In this document: positions 52,212-62,931 of the stretch, one piece after another
Layout of the letters: each line of letters opens with the position of its first letter
Position numbering within the stretch: the first letter of the stretch is position 1
NCBI GenBank assembly: GCA_963693365.1
Contig: CAVNZM010000014.1
Span: forward strand, 4,836,001 to 4,900,000
DNA length: 64,000 nt
Source of the DNA: Amoebidium appalachense
Lineage: Eukaryota; Ichthyosporea
Reading direction: 5' to 3'
Notes under the pieces: generated by a model
The model's input: the letters and a program-made list of their open reading frames with translations, nothing else
What the model was told of the DNA's origin: nothing
The model's database searches: none
Translations under genes and position numbers: made by a program

Positions 52212-53684
52212 GAAGGGAGGAGGAAGGAGGGGGGGGGGGGGGGGGGGGGGGGGTGCCTGTATGCGTGTGTGGGTGGGCGGGTGTGGGTGTGCATATTTGT
52301 GCGTGTGCGCGCATGTGCGTTGGAGCGGTCGGGAGGAATAGGTGGTAGGTGTAGATGGTTGGGTATGTGGGTTGGTGGTTGATATGTTTCACTTGTGTAT
52401 TTGGGCTGGGCATGTGGGGGTTTTTTTCTTTTCTTCGTAGGCTAGTAATCCTGTGTTTGTTTTTCAACACCTTGTGTGTTTGATAGTTTATATTTTCTCT
52501 TTAGATCTAATATTTGTTCTACCTTTTGCAGAAGCAAGTATGTACGCATTTCACTAGTATTTCCAAATACCAGAGCTAACACCTGTGCCTGTAATTCTCT
52601 TTTTAGGCAACGAGTGGTGCATCTACCCCACGTACGACTTCACGCACTGCCTGTGTGACTCGATCGAGAACATCTCCCACTCCCTGTGCACCGTCGAGTT
52701 CAAGCAGAGCCGTGAATCGTACTACTGGTACGTGTGTGTGTGTGTGTGTGTGTGTTTTTTTGGGGGGGGGGGGGGGGGGGGGGGGAGTGTGTGTGTGTGT
52801 TCCTGTGTTGGGGGAGGGGGAGTGTGTGTGTGTGTGTTGGGGGAGGGGGAGTGCGTGTGTGTTTTTGGGGAAGTGGTTGATGAGTTTTTATTGTGCACCA
52901 AGGGGGGGGGGGGGGGGGGGGGGGGGGGGTTGGTTGGTTGGTTTGTGTGTATGATTGTAGATGTGGGGTATTGGCTGTGTGTATTTTGTGTTATCAAATT
53001 CTTGCAACCGGGGTGAAAATAGCCGCTACAATCGATCCCAAGCATGTCCCTTGAAGCAAGTATCGCTTTCTATCCGGACATATTCCGATGTTTATGCCCA
53101 CTCTACCCTTAATACAATTTAATCCCAGTTTATCGTTGTATTGTATCTGATTGGATGATATTTTTAACACTTTTTTTTTTTTAAAACAAAACTTGTAGGC
53201 TGTGCAATGCGCTGGACGTGTACTGCCCCGTGCAGTGGGAGTATGCCCGCCTGAATCTTACAAACACCGTGCTGTCCAAGCGTAAGATCCTCAAGCTTAT
53301 CGGTATGAACCCCTCCCCCCCCCCCCCCCCCCCTCCCCTCTCACACACGCACACACACACATACACACCACCCCACCCCATTCCCTTTGTATATGGGCTC
53401 TGCTTTATGATGCATAGTCCGTTACGTGTGTTTTGCAATCTGCATGGTGATGAGTCCGTCGTGAATTTTCCGCATCGAACAACGAAACGCCAGATTTAGG
53501 CCTCATATGGCAGTTATGTAGTTGATCACATTCATTTATAATATAACTTTAATTTTAAAATTTAATCTCCAGCCGAGGGTGTTGTGCGTGACTGGGATGA
53601 TCCGCGTCTGCACACCCTTCCGGCTCTGCGCCGCCGTGGCTTCACCCCGGAGGCTATCAACGCCTTCTGTGAAAAAGTATTAGC

Positions 53685-53755
<71 letters not shown>

Positions 53756-54518
53756 ACCACACACACACAGAGAGACAGGGTCACCTCCTCCTACTTCCAC
53801 TATGCCCAGCAAACTCTAATTGGACTTATCCCCACCCCTATCTCTGTGTGTGGCCTTTTCCCTCCCTTCACACTGTTTCATCCATCCTTACTTTTTGCTG
53901 GTTAGTCCTACTTTCCTTGTTTTCTGTTTGTATTGCTACTAGCCCCTCGTGTTGCCCTCCCCTAGTTTGTTTTTTTTGCTGATTCGTTCAATCCCCCCCC
54001 CCCCCCCCCCCCCTATTGTCGCGTTGCACGAGGTGTCCGCATACACCCATATGCGTGTTCTCACATACACCGATTCGTACGTAGCACCCGTGCGCACACA
54101 CACACACACACGAACACACCTGTACACATACACATGCATATATGTACCCGCTTGCACGTGCATATACGTTTACAGACACACACGCACGCACATGCACATG
54201 CACGCACGCACGTAACTACGCGGACACACACACACCTACCCGTGCGCACATACATACTTACACATCTACGCACACACACAAGCATGTACACGTACACGTA
54301 CACGTAACATACACGTACACACACACACACACACACCCTTACAGGTGGGGATCACCACGTCCCTGACTGTGATCGACAGTGCGATGCTGGAGTCGTGTCT
54401 GAGAGATGATCTCAATCTTAAGGCCATCAGAGTCATGGCTGTTCTCGAACCCCTGAAGGCATGTGTTACCCCCCCTTTCCCCCCCCCCCCTCCCCCTCCC
54501 CCCTTCAACCTCCTTCCC

Positions 54519-54563
<45 letters not shown>

Positions 54564-54840
54564 ACCAAAAAAAAAAAAAAAAAAGAAGAAGAAGAAGAAG
54601 AAGAAGAAGAAAAAGAAAAAGAAAAAATAAGGAGTATTATTTGAGGGGGAGAGGGATTTGGTAGCATGGGGTGGCAGAAGAGAATTAAAAAAAAGAAAGA
54701 AAAAGAAAGAAAAGCACATAACGTAGTATGTCGAATGTAAAGAAGAGAGGAAGGGGGCGCGGGGGGGAGGGGGGAGGGGGAGAGAGAGAGAGAGAGATGC
54801 ACATGCACACCCACAACCACACAGATACACACACACACAC

Positions 54841-54887
<47 letters not shown>

Positions 54888-54918
54888 CACACAAATACAC
54901 ACACACACACATATATAC

Positions 54919-54958
<40 letters not shown>

Positions 54959-54997
54959 CCCCCCCCTCCCCCTCTCTCTCTCTCTCACATACACACA

Positions 54998-55074
<77 letters not shown>

Positions 55075-55159
55075 CCTCCCCCCCCCCCCCCCCCCCTCCC
55101 TCTCTCTCTCGCTTTCTCTCTCTCGCGCGCGCGCTCACGCTCACACACTATCACTCACA

Positions 55160-55226
<67 letters not shown>

Positions 55227-55361
55227 CTATCTAGCCTCTAACCCCCTCTGCCCACAGGTCACGCTAGTCAACTACCCAGCAGATAAGCGGGAGACAGTGG
55301 AGGTAGAGAATATTCCCTTTGACCCGTCAAAGGGCAAACACACCATCTCCTTCACAGGTTA

Positions 55362-55396
<35 letters not shown>

Positions 55397-55657
55397 CTAC
55401 TTCACACCCTTTTTCTCGGCCGTTTCATCTACTTCATCTATGCGTCCACCTTCTAGTCTTTACCCAAGACTTGTGATTTACCCTAAACCCGTCGGTGTTA
55501 ACTCCACCCTTTCTCCCCCCTCCCTCCCTTCCCCCCTCCCTCCCCCCCCATACACCACACACCCTTCTCCCCAGACCAGCCGGGTGCCCTTGTTTGTGTT
55601 CATGAAACTTAATTGATTAGTAGGTGGTTGGCTCGGTGGTTGGATCGGTGGATGTTG

Positions 55658-55729
<72 letters not shown>

Positions 55730-56956
55730 GTGCTTGCGTGCTGTGTATGTGTGCACATCCAAATGACACACGTGTTTACTGCACATCCTGGTGGTGTTCT
55801 GCTATGGTTCACTTGTCAGTGTGTGTGTGTGTGTGTGCCCGTGCTGACCAATACCCTATGCAGGCACGGTGTTTATTGAGCAGAGTGACTTCAGGGAGGT
55901 CATGGAGAAGGGCTACCGCAGACTGACACCGGACCAGCCCGTGGGCCTGAAGCACAGGGGGTAGGTGGCGGGTGTAAATGGGGGGTAACCCAACCACCGC
56001 ATCTCCCATTTTAGACAAAATCGAGGTTGATCCGATTGAGGATTCCAAAATGCCCTGGCGCCGCCTAAGAAATAATCGATTTTATCAAGCGATCGAGGGA
56101 GTGACGTCAATCTGGGCACACTTTTCCCCAGAATGACGTCACACCCTCGATCGCTTGATAAGTTCGATAATTTCTTAGGCGGCGCCAGGGCGATTTGGAA
56201 TCCGCGATCGGATCAACCCCATTTTTGTCTAAAATGGGAGATGTGGTGGTTGGTTTAGAGGGGGTTTTTTTTATATTTTCGGGTCGGGTCGAGTCAGAAG
56301 GGTTTCTAGCTATGTGATTGGCCTGCTGCGCATCAGAGCCGGGCCTGGTAACCGACTTTTTGTTTTTGGCAGCAAGGCACATCTGTGCCATGATACAACC
56401 CCCAAAAAAAAGAAACGCAAAAAAAAAAGAAAGAAAGAAAAAGAAAAGAACAACCAAGCGTTTGGAAGAAATTTGCAGCTCAAATTGATTTCTATGGCTT
56501 GACCCGGATGTGCTGGATGTGGTCAAATAATCGGCCTAAAGGGAACCCCTTTTACAATGATGCATACATGTGGGTGGGTGGGTAGGTTTTGGGTGCATAT
56601 ATCGCTGTCGGATTTAACAGTGATTGATGTGGGCACCTAGGAGGTAGGCAATTCATAAAGTGATCGACGTTTCCAGTAGGCGCAGTGTACATATTTGGAG
56701 TGTAGCTACTGCACACTGCACACACACTTCTAGTAGGCGCAGTGTACATATTTGGAGTGTAGCTACTGCACACTGCACACACACACACGAAGATGTGTAT
56801 GTGGTAGCCCTTCACCCTTTTACACAAGTAGATACCGTTTGTGATATTTGTGGTGGGTGAGGAAGGTGGGGGGTAAGGGTTGGGGCAAGAAAGTGGCTAT
56901 GTGTGCTGATACAAATTCCATCCCATTCTGCCCCACGTAAAAGTAGACATACACAC

Positions 56957-57015
<59 letters not shown>

Positions 57016-57775
57016 ACACGTGCACACGTACACACAGTGTTGTGATCAAGGTCCAGGAGGCAGTGCGTGACAGCACTGGCAAGGTGTGTGAGCTCAAGTG
57101 CACGTACGAAGAGTTGACGGCAGACAACAAGCCAAAGACATTCATCCACTGGGTGTCTGACCCCATTGCCGCTGAGGTCAGGTATGTCGTGTGTTTCAAA
57201 TGAACAACACGTGATCTACCCCCCTCCCCCCACTTTATGCATGGTTTTTGCATTCTGCATCGTGTTATCCATTGTTATTGTGTACTTCGTACTCTATGAC
57301 GCATTCAATCCCCCCCCCCCCCCCCCCCCCCCCGGCCCCCCCTCCCCCCTTTCCCCTTATGAACAACACCCTGTCTATCCCCCACTCTGGACCCCCCCCC
57401 CCCCCCCCTTCCCCCTTCTTCCCTTCAACAATTGCAGTTACGCAAGATAAACGGGAATTAAAATGGAGAAACACATGTGCATACACACACGTACGCACGC
57501 GCACACACAGACACAGATATACAACACACACACGCACGCACGCACACACGCATACACACGCACAGACATACAATACACACACGCACACACACACGCACAC
57601 ACACGCACACACACACGCACACACACACACAGTATTCACGCAACACTTAATCGTACAAAAGTAGGGCACACGCATGCAAAATCTCACACATGCACACACG
57701 CACACCCTTACTCTATCCCTCACACACACTCTCTTCCCCCCCCCCCACACACACACACACTCTCACACACTCCCT

Positions 57776-57866
<91 letters not shown>

Positions 57867-58494
57867 CACGTACACACGTACACACAGGTGGTACGACCCC
57901 CTGCTCAAGGATGACAGTGTGGACGATGAGGAGTCGGCCAAAGACTTCATGTCCCAAGTCAACAAGGAGTCTCTGAGGGTATGTGGGTGGTTTTGTTCTT
58001 TCTTTCTTTTTTTTTTTTTTTGTGGGGTGGGGGGGGGGGGGGGGGGGGGCTTAGGCATGCAGTGCAGTTGATGGATGTATTACTGTGTCGTGTATGCCTC
58101 AAACCCCTCCCCCCCCAAAAAAAAAAAAAAAAGGGGGGGGGGGGGGGGGGAGGAGGGAGAGATATGGAGAGAGAGACGAAAGAATCGAGCAAGCACACAG
58201 TACTGTACGCACCATTCCCCAACAAGGGTGCCCAACCTGTGTTTCTCTTTGACCATTCACGTCTTGCACACAAATACAACCGGCCAACCTTTGTTGCTTA
58301 CTATTTTGACCAATCACCAATCACCCCTATAACCAATCACCTTTCATTGTTCTGACCAACAACCAATCAGGTGATGGCCAATGCCTTGGTGGACCAGGGT
58401 GTGAAAGGCTGCAAGCCCCAGGACAAGTTCCAATTTGGTAATGCCCCCCCCCCGCCCCCCGTGTGCCACCGTGGAAACACACACATGCGCGCGT

Positions 58495-58535
<41 letters not shown>

Positions 58536-58655
58536 CACGCGCTTTGAATTTATTCTGTGTTGTTTTGGATTCGTTATCTCCTCCATCTTTGCCCGTGCCC
58601 GATAACTGTAGATTTTTGAGTTGCCTGCTGTGCAAATGATGTGTAGTTCCCTCCC

Positions 58656-58686
<31 letters not shown>

Positions 58687-58730
58687 AAAAAAGGGCGGGA
58701 AAAAAAAGCACACATACATACACACACACA

Positions 58731-58793
<63 letters not shown>

Positions 58794-58934
58794 CACACAC
58801 ACGCACACACTAACCCACCTACACCCACACCCACAGAGCGCCAGGGCTATTTCTGTGTTGACCCCGACAGCACACCCGAACGTCCCGTCTTCAACCTCAC
58901 CGTTACTCTCAAGGAGGACAACAAGAAGAATTGA
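39981..58934 (+). CDS. QARS1: Cytosolic glutaminyl-tRNA synthetase, 22 exons, complete
   Basis: Charges tRNA-Gln with glutamine using ATP in the cytosol. Exons: 39981-40103, 40875-41031, 41629-41780, 42838-42903, 45011-45124, 45947-45995, 46867-46973, 47803-47926, 48369-48438, 49172-49324, 49600-49693, 52053-52164, 52607-52727, 53199-53302, 53573-53676, 54345-54458, 55258-55357, 55864-55960, 57038-57181, 57888-57978, 58371-58437, 58837-58934. All phases agree and give 786 residues, close to the roughly 775 of animal enzymes. The N-terminal appended helical domain is present ([17 protein letters not shown]). A Lys/Ala-rich hinge ([11 protein letters not shown]) follows in exons 5-6. The class I catalytic core has [14 protein letters not shown] (HIGH motif, exon 8), RYDDTNPE (exon 9) and VLSKRKI (KMSKS equivalent, exon 14). 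Exons 16-22 encode the two-barrel anticodon-binding domain ([15 protein letters not shown]). The start matches the conserved N-terminus. Gene identity is secure; introns average about 800 bases against 107-base exons. Confidence 0.97.
42528..42592 (+). repeat. Dispersed repeat, short copy in GlnRS intron 3
   Basis: CTGCATCGTGTTATCCGTTT, then GTGTACTTCGTAC and GACGCATTCAAACCCCCC, sense orientation. A near-identical copy is at 57248-57310 in intron 19. Confidence 0.75.
43557..43797 (+). repeat. Dispersed repeat, long copy A in GlnRS intron 4
   Basis: Begins CCCAAGTTCAGTTGATGCTG. It continues through GATGGGCTCTGCTTATGACG, TGATGTTGCATACTTGAATG and GCGTACTTCGTACCG, and ends CATTCAAACCCCCC. It is nearly identical over about 235 bases to 44219-44452 in the same intron. 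Confidence 0.9.
44219..44452 (+). repeat. Dispersed repeat, long copy B in GlnRS intron 4
   Basis: Same order of blocks as copy A with only a few substitutions, ending in GCATTCAAACCCCCC and a C run. Weaker relatives follow at 44480-44612, 44635-44722 and 44877-44932, each ending in a C run. Confidence 0.9.
45470..45580. repeat. Poly-C to poly-A/G transition in GlnRS intron 5
   Basis: A C run (45440-45467) switches abruptly to A with scattered G for about 110 bases. Several introns show the same CCCCC-AAAAA junction (2160-2190, 14497-14522, 32316-32340, 47022-47049, 54563-54585). Confidence 0.7.
46620..46866 (+). repeat. Tandem duplication of the exon 7 acceptor region in GlnRS intron 6
   Basis: The real acceptor region (about 46808-46890) is repeated 132 bases upstream (about 46676-46758). 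The copies share AATCACTTCTnATTnAnCCGTG, TTTTTG, CACAGAGCC and GAGAAGA/CAGAAGA followed by TTCAGT. The upstream copy keeps the AG and would read [10 protein letters not shown] where the true exon reads [11 protein letters not shown] third, poorer copy of the pre-acceptor part begins near 46621. Confidence 0.75.
48008..48368 (+). repeat. Eight-copy tandem repeat (about 48 bp) ending at the exon 9 acceptor
   Basis: The unit holds GATTGGGCGGTACATATCTA, then CTGTGTGCACGTATGTGATCC. Copies start near 48012, 48061, 48109, 48157, 48205, 48256, 48303 and 48352. In the last copy GGTACAT is changed to GGTGCAG, and this CAG is the 3' splice site before exon 9. Confidence 0.85.
48560..48714 (+). repeat. 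Dispersed repeat copy in GlnRS intron 9
   Basis: ACTTGGGCCCTCCCTGAGGA, GATGGGCTCTGTTTATAACA, TTGCTGATGTTGCATACTTG and TGCGTACTTCGTGC, ending ACAATCAACCCCCC. Sense orientation. Confidence 0.85.
50060..51826. mobile_element. 1.8-kb non-autonomous TIR transposon in GlnRS intron 11
   Basis: The left end (50060-50116) and the reversed right end (51770-51826) match over about 55 bases. Both read TATATATAATGTGTATC, ACGA, CCATATGCACCTC, GTTTTTC and CTAATATT, with four substitutions. A second, inner inverted pair links 50372-50415 with 51264-51307, sharing CCATTGGAGGG and TGGGGGAGGTCTG. The interior is AT-rich low-copy sequence with no long frame, so it carries no transposase. The G/C runs that fill the rest of this intron are absent inside it. 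Confidence 0.8.
54459..54464 (+). promoter_or_regulatory. GC-type 5' splice site (AAG|GCATGT) of GlnRS intron 16
   Basis: Exon 16 ends CTGAAG and the intron starts GCATGT. Frame and protein similarity require the junction here. The rest of the site matches the GC-AG consensus. All other recognised junctions in the window are GT-AG. Confidence 0.85.
54924..55225. repeat. Compound (CT)n, (CA)n tract in GlnRS intron 16
   Basis: (CT)n at 54924-54955 and 55003-55070, C runs, then a (CA)n tract at 55162-55224. No coding content. Confidence 0.9.
55988..56253. mobile_element. 266-bp foldback (hairpin) element in GlnRS intron 18
   Basis: Two arms of about 125 bases (55988-56116 and 56127-56253) are inverted copies at roughly 90 percent identity, separated by about ten bases. 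Shared blocks are CCAACCACC, ATCTCCCATTTTAGACAAAA, GGTTGATCCGAT, CCCTGGCGCCGCCTAAGAAA, TATCAAGCGATCGAGGG and TGACGTCA. It has no coding capacity. It could be a MITE or the stem of a hairpin RNA. Confidence 0.9.
56258..56552. mobile_element. Small TIR element of the AAAGGGGGTTT family (copy 3)
   Basis: The left end TTTAGAGGGGGTTTTTTTTA leads to CGGGTCGGGTCGAG. The reversed right end is GTAAAAGGGGTTCCCTTTAGG followed by CCGATTATT and later CCGGGTCAAG. It lies a few bases from the foldback element. Confidence 0.5.
56675..56788. repeat. 57-bp direct duplication in GlnRS intron 18
   Basis: AGTAGGCGCAGTGTACATAT and the following bases to CACTGCACACACA occur at 56675 and 56732 without visible change. 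Confidence 0.9.
57248..57312 (+). repeat. Dispersed repeat, short copy in GlnRS intron 19
   Basis: TTCTGCATCGTGTTATCCATT, GTGTACTTCGTACTC and ATGACGCATTCAATCCCCCC, sense orientation and followed by poly-C. Confidence 0.8.
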
Positions 58935-59386
58935 GCACCCTGTGCACACAGTATACTGGGGAATGCGCCGGAATCCACTGGGATACCTTGGAATACCTTG
59001 GAATACATTCCAGAGGATAAAGAACACATGTGATGTGACGTGCACATGAACGTGTATTGGTGCAACACGATGCAGTACGGTAGTTGAATGCTGTCGAACT
59101 TGCTGGGTTGTAGGCCTTAATTTGTGTTGTTGCATTCCTGAAGGATATAAGCGGTATGTAATGGATGGTGCAATAAGTAGGCAACTAGAAAAGAGCAGAG
59201 TGCTGAAAGGGCGCTCTTAGGCGGGTGTCCGTTTGACTTTCTTTTGTTTGTTTTAGCTATAGGGTTTGGTGTGTTCAAGTGTAGTGCTGTTTTTAGCTTA
59301 TGAGTAAAGTACATGTCATTTTTTGTTGATTTTTAAAGTAGGCTGGGTGCCCAGTGTTACTTCGTTGACATGTTGACTCCTTTGGT

Positions 59387-59392
59387 AATAAA
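59387..59392 (+). terminator. Possible polyadenylation signal of GlnRS
   Basis: AATAAA about 450 bases after the stop. A closer variant (AGTAAA near 59300) is also possible. Position only. Confidence 0.35.
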
Positions 59393-60441
59393 CCGGTCTT
59401 CTATTACTCGATGTAATGGTAGCCATTTGACTGTCTCCCCGTGCATGATATTTGTGTGGGCTCATCTCTCCGGATATGCATCCGAGCAAGTTTCGGGCCA
59501 GCCAGCCAGACCAGAACTTTTTTAGGTCTATGGGAGGGAAGTATGGTACATGTATATAGACCAAGAGAGGTGTGTAGTTGTGTGATCATGGGTGTGGTGT
59601 ACGTATGTGTACGTATGCGTGCGTGTACATGTGCGTATTTTTCAACACACAAGCACTAATATTAGAATGTGTCGAACTAGTGCATATGCATCCAAATGGT
59701 TCTAATATAAGTTATGTGCACTTTCTTTCCACAATCGACTTGACTGATCCAACAAATCAGTTGGCAGGGATATGAAGAGAGAGGGGGGAAACATGGGTGC
59801 CAGCAATATGTTTGAAGGAAGAGGGGAGGGGGGGGGGGGGGGGGGGGGGGACTAAAGAGTTTTTGAGTTTGAAATTTGAGGGGGGGGAGGGGAGTAGTAA
59901 ACATATACCGGCATCCCGCCTTGTCACAGTGGTACCCCCCTCATCCCCTCAAGTTTTGGCTACAAAGGCATATCCCCTCCCCTCCCCCCCCCCCCCCCTC
60001 CCTCCTCCGCCCCCCCCTCCCCCCCCCCCCCAACAACAACAACAATGCACACACCGGTACCGTGACCCACACCACACACGCACACACACACACACACAAT
60101 GCGTGCGCACACACTTCCCACTCCTTCGTACTGGTGCTTTTCTTCTGCATGCATAATTTTGCTATGTTCTTTGCACTGCCCGGTTTGCGTTGTGTTGTCC
60201 GCCGCAAAGATGTACTACCATTATGCTTTACCACATTTTCTAACGACCCCCAGCCTCCCCCCTTTGCCCCCCCCTCTCAAATCTTTCCCCTTCCGCCCCC
60301 CTCCCCCTGAGTCACCCTGCTCATTTACACAAGTAATGCATGATGTACATGCTTACGTCCATGCACCCGGGCACACCATACACACAACGCGCGCACGCGC
60401 ACACACAGACACACACACACACGCACATGCACACACATACA

Positions 60442-60493
<52 letters not shown>

Positions 60494-60787
60494 CACCAAC
60501 TCTTTCTAAAATTTGAATTATTGGGGGCGGGGTTATCGTACTGACCGTGCAGTGCGCATCTGTGTGGCGGGGAATGCAGAGCTGAATGTATGTATGTGTG
60601 TGTGGTGTGGGTTTGTGTATCTGCATGTTCATGCATAATATGTCGGGTGCTCATCGTGGGTCAAAGTTTGTGCACCTCGTGTGTGGTGTGTGGTACATGC
60701 GTGTGCAGGTACATGTGCATTAAATACGTGTGAAAGTGTGTTCGTTTGTGCGCATGCGCGGTGGGGCGACTGGAGACGAGTGCGGGA

Positions 60788-60925
60788 AAGCGGAACACGG
60801 TACGAAGTACGCATACACGACGAGAAGCATGGTGCAGGACACATGCAAAGGCAAACATTCAAGTATGCAACATCAGCCATGCGCACAGTATGTGTCATAA
60901 ACAGAGCCCACCCTCAGGGAGGTCA
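60788..60925 (-). repeat. Dispersed GATGGGCTCTGC repeat, antisense copy outside genes
   Basis: The complement contains CATACTGTGCGCATGGCTGA, TGCATACTTGAATG and CGTACTTCGTACCGTGTTCCG. It is very close to the GlnRS intron 4 copies. This is the only clear full-length copy on the strand opposite to the nearest gene's direction, and it lies outside transcription units. Confidence 0.85.
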
Positions 60926-61153
60926 GAGGGGATGAAGGTTTGGCCATGTATGTGAACCGCTGCTAAATTATAGTACTATTATATGATCATATGATCTCAT
61001 CGTAGTCACATGATGGCAGCCTATGAAGTGGGGGGGGGGCACCTACTCTGGTGGGTGGTGGGGCCTTCCCCCAAACCCCAAAGTTACCACTACCCCCCTC
61101 CCCGTTTCAAAATCAAGAATCTACAAGAGAGAGAGAGAGTGTGTGTGTGTGTG

Positions 61154-61260
<107 letters not shown>

Positions 61261-62382
61261 GGTGTGTAAATGTGTTTGGGTGTCCGTGTGTCTGATGGCA
61301 TGTGTCGGTGTGTGTGCGCGCACGCTTGCAAGTGTGCATGTGTGTGACGTGTGTGTGCGCACACGTGTGTGTTTCAACTAAGGCCGGATGCATTCTCAAT
61401 TTTAGTTATGTACATGTGTAGGTGGGACAGTGTGCATGTATTTGACGGTGGTGGTGGTGGTGGTGGCGGGTGGCTGTATGTGTGTGTGTGGCGGCAGGCG
61501 GGCATAGGTGTGTGTGTGTTGGTGTGTTTTGTGTGTTTGTGTGTGTGTGTGGGGGGGGGGGGGGGGGGGGGGGGGTTGGAGAAGAAGGGGGCAGTTGGAT
61601 ACTATGAGGAGGTACGTCGTAGTTGAAAAAGACACAATATACATCATGTCTGCCTATTGTAACGACCCCAAAGCGCCGGGGGAAGGGGGGGGGGGGGGGG
61701 GGGGGGGGGGAATACTCGAGACTCGAAAACCTACGAGGGGTTTTATTACTTTCATGTCATACTAATATTATTATTAGCACTCAAAAATGATCTTTGCGTG
61801 ACTGCAGGCGGTTTGGTCTAAAGGGACATCAAATTAAGCAGTCGGTGGGACTAGCCACGTCAACGGAATCTTAAAGTTTCGGCTAGTCGACATTCCCTGT
61901 GCCGAGGGTAAGGCAACCAACTACAACATGTTATCAGCTTATGTTTGATGTTTTAGCATTACGAGCTTCAAATAGAAAGACAGAGAGAAGTGATGGCGTG
62001 GGGTTCCGATGAATACATGTCCTAAACATTCGTAAATCAACAGCTTGAATCAATTTCGATTTCGTCACTACTGGCAACTTTGGGAGGGGCTCAGGAATGC
62101 TCCATCATGCATTTTTGCAACAATAAATCCAACACAGCTACAACAAGAAAGCGCCATCCTACCGCTGAGTTGGTAAGCCAAACAGGGACAGGTAGACACA
62201 GACACTTAACCCGTAAGCTCAACCGAAATGTCCGTAGACGTGGGTTATAACTTTCGGGTGCAGCTAAGTTCGAACGCAAGGAGGTTTTGTGTATTCAAAA
62301 CACACAGTGACTTCCCTGGAGAACGCAAGAAAATATGATTTTGCAGCAACCGAAGCACCTTCCCTATAGCGCAAGTGCTCCT

Positions 62383-62931
62383 TTAACTAACCGACTTCAG
62401 CGTACCTTGTGCAGAAAGTGTAGAAATCGTGTCTGCATCGTTTTCTTCATCTGACCCAGAATTCACACCTGTTCCTTCGCCCAACGTGCTATCCGACGAA
62501 TCTGGGTTAAGGGGTGAAACACCGTGTCTCCCGATGCGTGGCTCTGGTGCCGAAAGCCGTCTGTCTGTTTGTGGGCTGCTTGAAGTGCCCGACTTAATCA
62601 CGGGGAAGCTGTGCCGCTTAGGCTCACTAGTCAAGAACTCTGGGTCGTAGCAGTTGGAATCCCCATACATGTTCCCGTCAGGGAAAAGCTCTCTATTTAG
62701 CTCCTCGAGTTGTTTTATCGCCTTTTTGGACAAATCACGCTTGCCCCAAGCCTTCCTGTTGCCATCTTTCTTACACAACGTTGTTCCCACTGTCATCTGG
62801 TTGGAAAACGATACTCTTCGTTCTTGTCCCTGAGGGAGAGCTTCGATGGCTACAGCTACAGTTGGTCTTCGAAGGCAGGGGGGAAGAGGCGACTTTTGTG
62901 GCACCAGTGGTGCAGTGGTGGTGGTGGTCAT
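62383..62931 (-). CDS. Disordered protein with a PP1-docking RVSF motif
   Basis: An open frame of 182 codons on the minus strand, start at 62931 (context CACAATGA), stop at 62383. It is polar and Ser/Thr/Pro-rich with no repeats. RRVSF at residues 38-42 matches the [R/K]VxF docking motif of protein phosphatase 1 partners. Residues 66-82 (DLSKKAIKQLEELNREL) form a helix. RHSFP (106-110) and RRLSAPE (124-130) resemble basophilic-kinase and 14-3-3 sites. The C-terminus is acidic (SDEENDADT). A GTACGC at 62400-62405 (complement) could be a splice donor that would replace the last eight residues by a further exon. No family is recognised. The suggested role as PP1 regulatory subunit rests on motifs only. 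Confidence 0.6.
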   Translation of the reverse strand: MTTTTTAPLVPQKSPLPPCLRRPTVAVAIEALPQGQERRVSFSNQMTVGTTLCKKDGNRKAWGKRDLSKKAIKQLEELNRELFPDGNMYGDSNCYDPEFLTSEPKRHSFPVIKSGTSSSPQTDRRLSAPEPRIGRHGVSPLNPDSSDSTLGEGTGVNSGSDEENDADTISTLSAQGTLKSVS

